From NCBI GenBank assembly GCA_965243175.1, contig OZ251532.1, positions 3,348,001 through 3,412,000 of the forward strand: a stretch of 64,000 bases of DNA, in the 5' to 3' direction. A model generated the notes under the pieces. It saw nothing but the letters and a program-made list of their open reading frames with translations, ran no database searches and was not told the DNA's origin. Within the stretch, counting starts at the first letter, position 1, and every line of letters starts with the position of its first letter. Below, one piece after another: positions 48,410 to 57,628 of the stretch. The position numbers were made by a program, and so were the translations under genes. Origin of the DNA: VXYL01 sp965243175. Lineage in GTDB: Bacteria > Pseudomonadota > Gammaproteobacteria > Pseudomonadales > Azotimanducaceae.

Positions 48410-50140
48410 TCAGCGGCGCGTAACCGACGTGCGCACGGTGCGGCACGAAGGCCGGGGCGCGCCCACGCATCTGCTCGCGTAATTGAACGTCGCCGTCTGC
48501 CGCTGCCGCCTTGCGCAGTTGCCGGTCGCGGCTGGGAAATCGAACTGCCAGCCGCGTACCTGCGCGACAGTGTCGGCGGCGAGGGCGTCGAAATGCTCCT
48601 GCATCGAGACGCTCGACAGCTCCGGGCGCAGCACCACCTCGGCGTCGATCGTGTCGCCGCCCGGGCCCAGCAGGTAGTCGACCACGATCACGCCTTCGCC
48701 GTAGTTCACGCGCTGGTCGCCCGGATACCCTTCGGGCGCCAAGGCGGCGAGGGAGACGGGCGAGAGATCGATCGCGCAAGGCGGCAGTTCCTCGACGGTT
48801 GCTGCGGCCAGGTCGACGCCCGGCGGTGCCTGCGGCACTTCGATCGGCAGTGTCAGCGGCGCAGCTGCGGGCGTTGGGCGCGGCGTTTCGTTCGTCTGCT
48901 CGTTCTGCACGAACGAGGTCTCAGAGATTGGCGGGGTGGCACCCGTGGCGTCGGCGGCGGACGAAGCCGGCGACTGCGCGTCCGCGTCGGTCGCTTCGTC
49001 GTCGCCAACGGCGACCTTCGGCGGCGCATCTTCGTCGCCGGCTTGGTCGGCGAGAGCGGCTCGCCCGGCGTTCTCCAGCTGGGCGACGGCCGCGATGCTC
49101 TCTTCGCGTTGCGCTTGCAGCGCCGCGGTCTCGCCGGCGATGCGTTCGCGCAGTTGCTTGATCCGTTCGAGTTCCTCCTCCAAAGCCGAATCGTCGGCCA
49201 TGGGGGCGCCGGTCGCCGCGACGTCCATTAGCGGCAGCGCACCGTAGCCCGGCGCCGGCGGATAGTCGACGAACGACACGTCCACGCCGGCGAAGAACGT
49301 CCGCCAGTAGTCCTGATGGACGCGCCGGGGGCGCAGCGGCTCGGTGATCCCTTCGCGGGGCAGATAGAACACGGTCGCGGCCAAGCCTGCGCCGGGCACG
49401 GCGGCTGGCACGGGCGCGGCGTCGTCCGCGCGCCAGCGCGTCCAGGCGAGGTCGAAGTGCGAATACGCCCGCGTGTGCTCCAGCATGTCGGAATAGACGT
49501 ACAGCGTCTGGGGTTGCGGACCCGCCGCAAGCTCCCGCTTCGCCTCGCCGAGCGCGTCGATCAGATGCGACGCCGTCACCGTGCGCCGTGGGGCGGCGCC
49601 GGCGCGCGCGTCCACCTTCGCTTCCAGCGCGCTGCGGCGAACGCAGAAGCGCTCGGCCGCGTCGCGCAGGAACGGCGTCAGCTGCGCCGGCAGGTCGTCG
49701 CAGTCGCGGTTGGCGCCGCGCTGGTCCTTGGCCGCCGCGACCGACAGGTCGCCGCCGTGGTAGGGCTTGCAGAGGCGGCCGACGCTGGCGAGCGGCGCGT
49801 TCGCTTCCGCTTGCACCGCGTACACCCGCAGCTCGGTGTTCGCCGCCAGTTCGAGGCTGATTTCGCGCAGCACCGCACTGGGCGCCGGTGCGCCGGCGAG
49901 TGGCTTCGTGGTGTCCAGAACCACCGCCGCGCTCGCGGCGATCCCTTGCGGCGCGACCGGGCAGAGGTCGTCGTCGAGGGCGACGGCCTCCGGCGCCGCG
50001 CCGCTTCCCGCGCGCATGGCGAGGAACGCGAAGGCGATGCCGCCCACCGCCAGCAGGGCGGCGATCACCAGCACCAGCCGCCCGACGCCACGGCCTGCTT
50101 GCGTTGTCGAACCGTCCGTGCCGACCACGCCGTTGCTCAT
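48410..50140 (-). CDS. Membrane protein with VWA-like and TonB-C-like ends (paralogue B)
   Basis: A 576-residue protein: transmembrane helix near 20-42 (LVLVIAALLAVGGIAFAFLA), then a domain with AAVVLDTTKPLAG, RLCKPYHGGD, TLYVYSDMLEHTRAYSHF (VWA-like strands), a coiled coil (LEEELERIKQLRERIAGET), a Pro/Ala linker and a C-terminal TonB-C-like domain (GVIVVDYLLGPGGDTIDAEV). Homologous along its length to the protein at 52969. It starts 10 nt after the pseudokinase stop. Function unknown; a trans-envelope scaffold is a fair guess. Confidence 0.7.
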   Translation of the reverse strand: MSNGVVGTDGSTTQAGRGVGRLVLVIAALLAVGGIAFAFLAMRAGSGAAPEAVALDDDLCPVAPQGIAASAAVVLDTTKPLAGAPAPSAVLREISLELAANTELRVYAVQAEANAPLASVGRLCKPYHGGDLSVAAAKDQRGANRDCDDLPAQLTPFLRDAAERFCVRRSALEAKVDARAGAAPRRTVTASHLIDALGEAKRELAAGPQPQTLYVYSDMLEHTRAYSHFDLAWTRWRADDAAPVPAAVPGAGLAATVFYLPREGITEPLRPRRVHQDYWRTFFAGVDVSFVDYPPAPGYGALPLMDVAATGAPMADDSALEEELERIKQLRERIAGETAALQAQREESIAAVAQLENAGRAALADQAGDEDAPPKVAVGDDEATDADAQSPASSAADATGATPPISETSFVQNEQTNETPRPTPAAAPLTLPIEVPQAPPGVDLAAATVEELPPCAIDLSPVSLAALAPEGYPGDQRVNYGEGVIVVDYLLGPGGDTIDAEVVLRPELSSVSMQEHFDALAADTVAQVRGWQFDFPAATGNCARRQRQTATFNYASRCVGAPRPSCRTVRTSVTRR

Positions 50141-50150
50141 CGATGCCGCT

Positions 50151-52865
50151 CTAGTTCGCGGCGGCGACTCGGAAGCCGATTTCCACGGCGCGCATGGAGA
50201 CGTCGTCCCACTCGCGGGTCGGCGCGCGCAGCAGGCCGGGGCTGTTCGACCACGAACCGCCGCGCAGCACCCGCCTGTTGCAGTCGCCGTCGGTGCGCGC
50301 CGACTCGTCCGCGGGGGCGCCGTCGTGGGTGCTGCTGTAGCAGTCCTGCACCCACTCCCAGACGTTGCCGTGCATGTCGTGCAGGCCCCACGGGTTGGCA
50401 AGGAAGGAACCGACCGGCGCCGGGCGGAGGTTGTCCCAGCGGCTGGCGCAGCCGTTGCAGTTCGCCAAGGCTTCGCCGATGGCGTCGCCCCAGCTGTAGG
50501 CGCTGCTGTTCCCCGACCGCGCCGCGAACTCCCACTCCGCTTCGCTGGGCAGGCGGTAGCGGCGGCCGGTCTGCGCGGTCAGCCAGTCGGCGTAGGCCTG
50601 GGCGTCTTCCCAGGAGACGTTGACCACCGGCGTGCTGCTGCGATCCCAGCCGCGCGGGCTCGCGGCGCTTGGCCGCCCGGTGGCGTTGGTGAAACGGTCG
50701 TAGTCGGCGAACGTGACCTCGTACTTGCCGAGCGCGAACGACGCCTGGACGGCGACGGCGCGCACCGGCAGCTCGCTGTCGCGGCAGCCGGCGCCGGCGA
50801 GACAGCCCATGCGGAACTCGCCGGCCGGAACGAGCACCATGGTCGGCCCGTTGGCGCCGCCGGCGAGTCGGTCCGAGAACTCGGCGATGCCGGGCACAAG
50901 CTCGATTTCGCGCAGCGTCGGCGCGTAGCCGTGGCTGATCGTCTCGTCCCAGGTCCGATAGCCGATGCGTACCGCCTGCACCCGGTAGTCGCCCGGCAGC
51001 AGGCGCATGGACGGCGAATAGGGTGCATCGCCCGTCGGGAAGCGCACCCAGGCGTCGGCGGGAGTCGTGGCCACGGTGAAGGGCTGCGGGTCCGGCGCCA
51101 GCGCCACCTCGAACTCGGTGTCGCCCGTTACGTCCACGGTGAAGTCTTCGGCCACGAACCCTTGGCGGCTGACGACGACGCGATAGGCGCCTTCGACAAG
51201 CTCGAGGCCGGGGCTGTAGGATGGCTCGACGTCCGGCAGCATCACGTCCGCGTCCGGCGGCGAGAGCGCCAGCGTGAGCGTTCCGTAGGCGATGCTGGCG
51301 CGCAGCGCCACCTCCACGGTGGCGACGTCGTTCCTCGGCACCACCGCCTGCACTTGCTCGCGGTGGTAGCCCGAAGCGGCGACGAAGAGCGTCGTCGCGC
51401 CGGTCGGCAGCCGCAGCGTGGCCGGCGTCGTCTCGTCCAGGCGTTCGCCGTCGACTTCGATCCATGCGCCGGCCGGCACCGTCTCGACGGCGAGCGAGCC
51501 GGTGGCGCGCACCATGTCGCGTTCGACCGTCGTGGTCACGCCGCCGGGGAGCGCTTGTTCCAGTTCGATGGATTCGTACAGCGGATGGCGCAGCGACAGG
51601 TCGTAGAGCCCGGGGTCGATGTCGGCCACTTCGAGCGGGGTCGCGCCGAGTTCGCGCTCGCCGAGCAGCACCTGCGCGCCCTCCGGTTCGCTGCGCACCA
51701 CCAGCGTCGCCAGCAACGCGGCGACCGGCGCCGCCGGGGCGGCGGGAGCGGCCACTGCCTGTTCCTGATCGCCCGGCGAACGCAGCACGCCGACGTCGGT
51801 GTAGGTGAGCAGCGTGATCACGCCGACGATCGCGGCAATCGGCCCCATCCACTTCCACTGCGCCCGGCGCTTGGGCTCGCCGCCGGATTCGTTCGCGTCG
51901 CGGCGTTGGCTGAAACCGCCGCCGCGCGCAGCTAGGCGAGCGGAACTCTTCGGGGCGGCGCGGCCCGACCCGGCGGCGAACGGCAGGTTGGCGCGCCATG
52001 CGGCGATGCTGCTTGGCCGCTCGCCGCCAGCCACCGCCAGCGCTTCGTCGATCGCTTGCAGCGTCGCTGCGTCGTAGCTGCCGCGGGCAGCCTGGGCGGC
52101 GGGCACCATTTCGTCCTCGATGACGCGGCTCGGCGCGTCCGGCGGCGGCCGGCCGGAGACGCAGTTGTACATGACGGCGCCGAGGGCGTAGATGTCCGTC
52201 CATGCGCCGAGGCGGCTGCGGCTCGAGTACTGCTCCAGCGCCGAGAAGCCGGCCGAGGGAACGAGCAGGTCCGCCGACCTGGCGCGATCGCCGAACGCTT
52301 GCCGGGCGCCGCCGTGGACTTGCCGCCCGCCGCCGATTTCGAGCAGCACCGGCGTGCCGTCTTCGCGCACGACGATGTGGCCTGGGCGGATGTCCTGGTG
52401 CAGGAAGCCGTGGCCGTGCAGCAGTTCGAGGGGGCCGAGCAGGGGGCCGACGATGGCGTTGAACTCGGCCTCCGCGAGCGTCGAGCGGCGCTTGAGCAAC
52501 TGCGCCAGCGTCTCGCCTTCGACGTAGTCCATCACCACGTAGCCGGTGCCGTTGGCGCGCAGCGTCCGATGCACCGTGACGAGGTTGGCGTGGTCGATGC
52601 GCGCCTGCATCCGCGCTTCGTCGAGGAAGCGGCCCAAGCCGGTGTCGAAAGTCTGCTTGTCGGTGCTCGACCGCGGCACCACGGACGTGTCGTCCTGGCG
52701 CGCCGCCACGCCGTCCGGCAGGTACTCCCTGATGGCGACCTGGCGGCCAGCGTCGTGGTCGAACGCCTGGTACTTGATGCCGTAGGCGCCGAGGCTCAGA
52801 ACGCCGCGCAGCTCGTACTGCTCCAAGCGGTAGCCGTTTGGCAGCGCGTAGAGGTGGTCCGCCAA
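50151..52865 (-). CDS. Membrane pseudokinase with PEGA repeats and FGE-sulfatase domain
   Basis: A 904-residue protein. Residues 15-275 are a Ser/Thr kinase fold, but the VAIK lysine is Arg (VAIREYLP, R46), the catalytic loop reads HQDIRPGH (Asn replaced by His163) and DFG reads EIG (E176). A transmembrane helix lies near 338-355 (GPIAAIVGVITLLTY). Four PEGA-like domains span about 385-620, and a formylglycine-generating-enzyme-like domain spans 670-904 (VLVPAGEFRMGC, RLPSEAEWEFAAR, HGNVWEW, RRVLRGGSW). It probably senses or binds rather than phosphorylates. The TTG start has AAGGAG upstream. It is flanked by two paralogous membrane proteins. Confidence 0.88.
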   Translation of the reverse strand: MADHLYALPNGYRLEQYELRGVLSLGAYGIKYQAFDHDAGRQVAIREYLPDGVAARQDDTSVVPRSSTDKQTFDTGLGRFLDEARMQARIDHANLVTVHRTLRANGTGYVVMDYVEGETLAQLLKRRSTLAEAEFNAIVGPLLGPLELLHGHGFLHQDIRPGHIVVREDGTPVLLEIGGGRQVHGGARQAFGDRARSADLLVPSAGFSALEQYSSRSRLGAWTDIYALGAVMYNCVSGRPPPDAPSRVIEDEMVPAAQAARGSYDAATLQAIDEALAVAGGERPSSIAAWRANLPFAAGSGRAAPKSSARLAARGGGFSQRRDANESGGEPKRRAQWKWMGPIAAIVGVITLLTYTDVGVLRSPGDQEQAVAAPAAPAAPVAALLATLVVRSEPEGAQVLLGERELGATPLEVADIDPGLYDLSLRHPLYESIELEQALPGGVTTTVERDMVRATGSLAVETVPAGAWIEVDGERLDETTPATLRLPTGATTLFVAASGYHREQVQAVVPRNDVATVEVALRASIAYGTLTLALSPPDADVMLPDVEPSYSPGLELVEGAYRVVVSRQGFVAEDFTVDVTGDTEFEVALAPDPQPFTVATTPADAWVRFPTGDAPYSPSMRLLPGDYRVQAVRIGYRTWDETISHGYAPTLREIELVPGIAEFSDRLAGGANGPTMVLVPAGEFRMGCLAGAGCRDSELPVRAVAVQASFALGKYEVTFADYDRFTNATGRPSAASPRGWDRSSTPVVNVSWEDAQAYADWLTAQTGRRYRLPSEAEWEFAARSGNSSAYSWGDAIGEALANCNGCASRWDNLRPAPVGSFLANPWGLHDMHGNVWEWVQDCYSSTHDGAPADESARTDGDCNRRVLRGGSWSNSPGLLRAPTREWDDVSMRAVEIGFRVAAAN

Positions 52866-52968
52866 TTCGTGCTCCTTCAGTCTGCCCGCATCCGCCTTGC
52901 TCGCGGCCCTTCGAGCGAGAGTCCGACATTCACGCCGACCATCGCACTATAGCCCATTGCCACGCCCG

Positions 52969-54654
52969 CTACCGGTAGGCGAACTCGAACTGCGTGGTCA
53001 TCTCCTGGCGCCGCGTGCAGGCTTCGGTTTCCTCGAAGTCGAACTCCCAGCGCGTCACCAGATCGCGCGCGGATTCCGCGAACGAATCGAAGAAGACCTC
53101 CGGCCTGGCCGCCGACTCGCCGCGAACGATCTCAACCGCCCCGTCCACGGTTCGGCCTTCCTCGTCCACCAGAAAGCGCACGACCATGGTGGCGTTCGCG
53201 TACCGCGCCCTAGGCGACCTCGGAAACTCTGGCTCGACGCCGACGAATCTGCGCTTCAGACGCGGCGGACAGGCCGGGTTGGAGGCGCCAGCGGCCGCGA
53301 TGTCCAAGTCGGCGAGTGGCAACTCCGGGGCCGCCGGGTCTGGCGGCAACGCGCCCCCGACTGGGGCATCGAGGCTGGTTGCATCGGCGGATTGCTCTGG
53401 TTCGGCGGGCAGATCGATGCTGCCGGGCGACTGAACGGCTTCCGGCGCCGTGCCGGCCACCTGCAGCGGCGGAGGCGTCGTTGCCGCCGGCGTGTCGGCT
53501 GCCGCCGCTTCGACGTTTTCGGTGGCGGCAGCGGAGACGTCTTCGGCGGCTGCTTCGGCGAGTTCGCGCTCGCGTTGTTGCTGCGCTTCGCGGGCGGCCT
53601 CGGCCTGCCGCAACGCGGCGCGGCGGGCTTCTTCGAGCGCGGCGCGTTCGCGCTCCACCTCGGCGAGTAGGCGCTCGGCCTCCTGTCGCTCCTGCGCCAG
53701 GCGTTCGCGCTCCAAGACTGCGGCTTCCGAGTCCGTCGGCTGGCCGAAGAGGGGAGTGACCGCGTAGGCGGCGGTGGCCGGCAGTTCGTGGAACAGCGGC
53801 GCGGCGCCGAACGCATTGGCCACGTACTCCTGCCAGAACCGCTTGTGCAGGCCACGCCCTTCGGCGCCTTCGGTCACGCCGCTGCGCGGCACGTAGAAGA
53901 TCGTCACGTCGATGTCGCGCAGAGGCGCCGGGCGCGGCCCGACCGTCGCGTCCTGCGCCGAGCGCAGGCGGTCGAACTCGCTGAAGCTCAGGCCGGCCGG
54001 CCCGCGCTCGGCCTGCGAGTACCAGCGGGCGTGCTGGATCATGTCCGAGAACAGATAGAACGACTTGGGCCCCGCAGCCTGGGCGAACTCGAGGATCGTC
54101 TCCTCGATGGCTTCGACGAGGTAGGCGTTGGCGACCGGCGCAGCGGTCCGCTGCGCGGCCATGCCTTCGACCATCCCTTGCAGGATGCCGAGGCGAGAGC
54201 AGAACCGAACCGCCGCGTCGCGCTCGGCGAGGTCGGCCGGCAAGGCGTCGCAGCCGCTGCGACCGGCCGGGGTTCCGGCGAGCGCCCCTTGGTCGAAGGG
54301 CTTGCACAGTCGGTCGATGGATTGGCGCGGCGCAGCGGAGGCGCCGGAGAGCGCGAAGACGCGAAGTTCGCCGTTGGCCGCGAGCTCCGAGACCACGCGG
54401 TCGAGGGATTCGCCGAGGTGTCTTCGTCCTTGGACGCCGAGCGGCTTGCGCAGGTCGAGCAGCAGCACGGCGCGCTCGGCGATTTGCGAGTCGGCGACCG
54501 GGCAGAGGTCGCTATCGCGTTCGAGAGTCGCTGCCGTGTCGTCGACGAACAGCGTGAACGCCGCCACGGCGAGCGCCACGACGACCGGCACGCCGGCGTA
54601 GACGAGGAACCGGCGCGACCCCGCACGTTCCTGCGGCACCCGGTGTGTGGCCAA
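52969..54654 (-). CDS. Membrane protein with VWA-like and TonB-C-like ends (paralogue A)
   Basis: A 561-residue protein built like paralogue B: transmembrane helix (FLVYAGVPVVVALAVAAFTLF), AVLLLDLRKPLG, RLCKPFDQG, SFYLFSDMIQHARWYSQ, a long Glu/Arg/Ala coiled coil (ERERLAQERQEAERLLAEV), a linker, and a TonB-C-like end (MVVRFLVDEEGRTVDGAVEI). The TTG start has AAGGGG 8 nt upstream. First gene of the operon A / pseudokinase / B. An ISKra4-type element sits 46 bp upstream and may have replaced its promoter region. Confidence 0.7.
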   Translation of the reverse strand: MATHRVPQERAGSRRFLVYAGVPVVVALAVAAFTLFVDDTAATLERDSDLCPVADSQIAERAVLLLDLRKPLGVQGRRHLGESLDRVVSELAANGELRVFALSGASAAPRQSIDRLCKPFDQGALAGTPAGRSGCDALPADLAERDAAVRFCSRLGILQGMVEGMAAQRTAAPVANAYLVEAIEETILEFAQAAGPKSFYLFSDMIQHARWYSQAERGPAGLSFSEFDRLRSAQDATVGPRPAPLRDIDVTIFYVPRSGVTEGAEGRGLHKRFWQEYVANAFGAAPLFHELPATAAYAVTPLFGQPTDSEAAVLERERLAQERQEAERLLAEVERERAALEEARRAALRQAEAAREAQQQRERELAEAAAEDVSAAATENVEAAAADTPAATTPPPLQVAGTAPEAVQSPGSIDLPAEPEQSADATSLDAPVGGALPPDPAAPELPLADLDIAAAGASNPACPPRLKRRFVGVEPEFPRSPRARYANATMVVRFLVDEEGRTVDGAVEIVRGESAARPEVFFDSFAESARDLVTRWEFDFEETEACTRRQEMTTQFEFAYR

Positions 54655-54691
54655 GCGCGAACCCCTTCGACGCGATGCGGGCTATTGAAAC

Positions 54692-54700
54692 ACAAACGCT
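54692..54700. repeat. Target-site duplication, left copy
   Basis: ACAAACGCT directly precedes the left inverted repeat and recurs directly after the right one (56409-56417), the 9-bp duplication left by insertion. Confidence 0.88.
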
Positions 54701-54900
54701 GGGTGTGCGACAAATCGTAGGTCAGTGGTTGCTCACTGGGTCCGATCTCGGGCGGCGAGTCGAGCGACGCGGCCGTTGCGGAGGACGGATTGGCGCCCGA
54801 TGCCGTTCAGAGCGCGCCGTGGCTGAAGCCGCCGTCGTCGGTGGTCGCCGCGCCCGGGCCGTTCTGGCGCGGAGGTCGGCGGTCGAGGGGGTTGAGCCAA

Positions 54901-54957
54901 GGCGGGTCTCGTACTCTTGGCGTTTTTGCGAAACGAGCCAGGGGAAGGAGACCCGCC
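54901..54957 (+). promoter_or_regulatory. Hairpin sequestering the transposase ribosome binding site
   Basis: GGCGGGTCTC (54901-54910) is perfectly complementary to GAGACCCGCC (54948-54957), with an inner CGTTT/AAACG stem. The right arm covers part of the GGAG ribosome binding site and ends at the base before the ATG. In IS10 and IS50 comparable structures block transposase translation from read-through transcripts. Confidence 0.65.
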
Positions 54958-56361
54958 ATGGCGACAGGGACTGTCGAGGAGTTGGAAGAGGAACGCAAGC
55001 GCGAAGAGGGTGAAGGCGCGGGGCTGCGGCGGGAGCTGGTGGCGGCGACGGCGCGTTTGGCGCGGTTCGAGATGGCGCGCTGCGGGTCCGGTTCGAGGGA
55101 TGCGGCGCTGCTGGACATGCGGCTGCGCGCGGACATGCAGGAGTTGGCGCGGCAAGGGCTGGAGCTGGCGTACGGGAAGGACGACGCGGCGCCGTGCGCG
55201 TGCCCGGCGTGCGGCGGTCGGACGCGGCTGCTGCGGGTCGACGAGGTGCGCGTGGAGACGGTGCTGGGGAGCGTGCGGGTGGAGATGGCGCGGCGCGGGT
55301 GCCGGGAGTGCGGGCGCAGCGTTCGCCCGCGGGCGCGGCGGCTGGGCGTCGAGGGTTCGATGACGCCGTCGGCGCGGCGTCTGGCGAGCCTGGCGGGTTC
55401 GCAGTGCAGCTACGCGGGGGCGGACGAGTTGCTGCGCGAGCTGTCGGGGCTGAACTTCGGCGCGAAGCGGGTGGAGCGGACGACGCGGGCGGTGGGCGAC
55501 GATCTGGAGGCGTGGCGGTCGGAAGGGGGAGGCGACGGCGACGGGGCCTCGCTGGCGCGGGAGGCGTCGAAGCCGGGGCGGAAGCTGTGCTGCGCGGTGG
55601 ACGGCACGGGCGTTCCGGCGCTGCCGAGCGAGACCGAGGGGCGTTCCGGCAAGGACGGCGGACGGGCTGGCACGCGCGAGGCGAAGGTGGGCGCGCTGTG
55701 GGTGTCCGAGACGGACGCCGAGGGCCGCCCGCGCATGGTGGAGGGCGCGGCGGTGCTGTTCGCGGCGATCGAGAGCGCGGCGGAGACGCCCGGCCGGGAG
55801 TCGCCGTTCGAGCGGCGGCTGCTGCGCGAACTGGCGGCGGCGGGCTGCGGGCCGGGCGACGTCGACGTGTGCGTCGGCGACGGCGCGGAGTGGATCCGGC
55901 GGGTGTTCGACGACTGGTTCCCGGACGCCGAGAGGATCGTCGACTACTACCACGCGGCGGAGTACCTGTGGGCGGCGGCGCGCGCCCGCCACGGCGACGG
56001 CGACCTCGCCGAGGCGTGGGCGAAGAAGCTGTGCGCGATGCTCAAGGCGGGCCGCGTCGACGACGCCCTGGACGACCTGCGCAAGCGCGGCGGCGAAGCC
56101 GAGGAGTGCCGCCGCGCGGTCGCGTACCTCGGCGCCCGGCGCGACCGCATGCGCTACGACGAATACCTCGCCAGCGGCCTGCCGATCGGTTCCGGCGTCA
56201 TCGAGGCGGGCTGCAAGAACGTCGTCGGCCAGCGCGCGAAAGGCCCCGGAATGCGCTGGACCGTGGCCGGCGCCAACCCCGTCCTCTGGCTCCGCTGCGC
56301 GCGCATCGGAGGCCAGCTCGACGACTACTGGAACGACCGCGTCGCCGCACTCGCCGCTTGA
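54958..56361 (+). CDS. ISKra4-family transposase
   Basis: A 467-residue transposase. An N-terminal Cys-rich zinc-binding part (CACPACGGRTRLL, GCRECGRSVRPR) is followed by the catalytic core with CCAVDGTGVPAL, DVDVCVGDGAEWIRRV, RIVDYYHAAEYLW and the C-terminal GSGVIEAGCKNVVGQR, all typical of ISKra4. The frame is intact. GGGGAAGGAG lies 7 nt before the ATG but can be masked by the hairpin. Confidence 0.93.
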   Translation: MATGTVEELEEERKREEGEGAGLRRELVAATARLARFEMARCGSGSRDAALLDMRLRADMQELARQGLELAYGKDDAAPCACPACGGRTRLLRVDEVRVETVLGSVRVEMARRGCRECGRSVRPRARRLGVEGSMTPSARRLASLAGSQCSYAGADELLRELSGLNFGAKRVERTTRAVGDDLEAWRSEGGGDGDGASLAREASKPGRKLCCAVDGTGVPALPSETEGRSGKDGGRAGTREAKVGALWVSETDAEGRPRMVEGAAVLFAAIESAAETPGRESPFERRLLRELAAAGCGPGDVDVCVGDGAEWIRRVFDDWFPDAERIVDYYHAAEYLWAAARARHGDGDLAEAWAKKLCAMLKAGRVDDALDDLRKRGGEAEECRRAVAYLGARRDRMRYDEYLASGLPIGSGVIEAGCKNVVGQRAKGPGMRWTVAGANPVLWLRCARIGGQLDDYWNDRVAALAA

Positions 56362-56372
56362 GAATGGACTTG

Positions 56373-56408
56373 GTGAGCAACCACTGACCTACGATCTGTC
56401 GCACACCC
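56373..56408. repeat. Right terminal inverted repeat of the IS
   Basis: Reverse complement of 54701-54736 with one mismatch (caGat versus caAat). Confidence 0.92.
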
Positions 56409-56417
56409 ACAAACGCT
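56409..56417. repeat. Target-site duplication, right copy
   Basis: ACAAACGCT, identical to 54692-54700. Confidence 0.88.
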
Positions 56418-56476
56418 TGTCGGATTGCATCGGCACCGAAGATGTCCAATGCTTGTCCACAGGAAACGAACAGCGG

Positions 56477-57556
56477 CTATGTTCGCCACACCAGTCTCGA
56501 CGCGGTGACGAAGTTGACGCCGAAACCGACCGCCACGCCGCCGACCACCGCCACCGGCCAGCTCAGCCCGGCGGCGAAACCGCCCACGGAGACCAGCCAG
56601 TTGGCAATCGCGCCGAGGGTTTGGCAGGCGGCATAGAGCGCCCAGCCGCGCGCCAACGGGGCGGCGCCGTGGCGTCGGGCGTCGCGGAAGGTCAGGTGGT
56701 TGTTGAGAAAGTAGTTCTGGGTCATGCCGGCGACGATGCTCGGTACGCGGACGAAAGCGAACGGCACGCTGAAACCGATGTGGAGCAAGCCGGTCACGGT
56801 CATGTCGGTGAGGGTGCCCAATGCACCGACGCAACCGAAGCTGAGCCAGCGCCTCGGCACACGGCCGCGGGAGACGCCGCGCAGCACCGAGACGAGCAGT
56901 TCCCAGAGCACCACGAAGGCGATCTTGCTCTTGCCCTCGCGCCGCGCGCGGAAGTTGATGGGCAGTTCGGCGACTCGGAGCCGTGGCGATGCGGCGAGGA
57001 AGTCGAGCAGAAACTTGTAGCCGCCGGTCTCGAAGCGCGCAGCGACGCGCTGCCAAGCCTCGCGACGCAGCGCGAAGCAGCCGGAGAGCGGATCGCGCAC
57101 GCCGTGGCAGCGCACCACCCTGCGCACGATCGAGAGCAACGCCGCGCTGGCCGCCTCGCGTCCTCGCGGCCAGTCTTCGGCCACCGCGGCGCCGGCCACC
57201 TTGCGCGAGCCGACCGCGGCGTCCTCGCCAGCGTCCAGCGCTTGGAAGAGGGCGGGCACCACCTTCGGATCGTGCTGCCCGTCGCCGTCGAGAACCGCCA
57301 GCCGCGATTCGGTGGAGACCTCGACGCCGTGGCGAATCGCCGCCGCCAGGCCGCGTGGACACTCGACCACCGCCAAGTCGAGATCGGCAACCGCGCGGGC
57401 GATCGCGACCGTCTCGTCCCGGGAGCCGCTGTCCAGCAGGTAGATTCGCCGTCCCGCGGCGACGTCGCGGAGTTCCTCGAGGACCGGGCCGATCACGTCC
57501 TCTTCGTTCAGCACCGGCATCAGGATCGCTTCGCTGGGCGCCGACTCGTCACGCAT
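56477..57556 (-). CDS. GT2 glycosyltransferase fused to a GtrA membrane domain
   Basis: A 359-residue protein. The N-terminal GT-A domain (ILMPVLNEEDVIGPVL, LLDSGSRDETVAIA, AVLDGDGQHDP with the nucleotide-sugar Asp motif) resembles dolichyl/polyprenyl-phosphate mannose synthases. The C-terminal four-helix GtrA domain begins LSFGCVGALGTLTDM and includes QNYFLNNHLTFRD. It makes a polyprenyl-phosphate sugar on the cytoplasmic side. ATG 57556 is preferred to GTG 57565 because GGAG lies 8 nt upstream. It may supply the GT-C enzyme at 47014, although the IS and the pseudokinase operon lie between. Confidence 0.9.
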   Translation of the reverse strand: MRDESAPSEAILMPVLNEEDVIGPVLEELRDVAAGRRIYLLDSGSRDETVAIARAVADLDLAVVECPRGLAAAIRHGVEVSTESRLAVLDGDGQHDPKVVPALFQALDAGEDAAVGSRKVAGAAVAEDWPRGREAASAALLSIVRRVVRCHGVRDPLSGCFALRREAWQRVAARFETGGYKFLLDFLAASPRLRVAELPINFRARREGKSKIAFVVLWELLVSVLRGVSRGRVPRRWLSFGCVGALGTLTDMTVTGLLHIGFSVPFAFVRVPSIVAGMTQNYFLNNHLTFRDARRHGAAPLARGWALYAACQTLGAIANWLVSVGGFAAGLSWPVAVVGGVAVGFGVNFVTASRLVWRT

Positions 57557-57628
57557 CCTCGGCACTCCGACAGCGCTCGTTTCGTCTCGCTCGATGGGTG
57601 GGGATCGGATCGATTCTCGGCGGACGCC

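Larger units (their letters stand above)
54701..56408 (+). mobile_element. Complete ISKra4-family insertion sequence (1708 bp)
   Basis: Bounded by 36-bp inverted repeats (54701-54736 and 56373-56408; both start GGGTGTGCGACA, one mismatch) with weaker complementarity further in. GGG termini suit the ISKra4 family. A single transposase gene fills it and the 9-bp target duplication is intact, so insertion is recent. It lies between the divergent 5' side of the pseudokinase operon and the 3' end of the GT2-GtrA gene. Confidence 0.92.

Noticed and set aside
50151..50860. FGE-like domain as the variable protein of a diversity-generating retroelement
   Set aside because: FGE/C-type-lectin folds are used by such elements, but no reverse transcriptase, template repeat or adenine-biased variable repeat is seen nearby.
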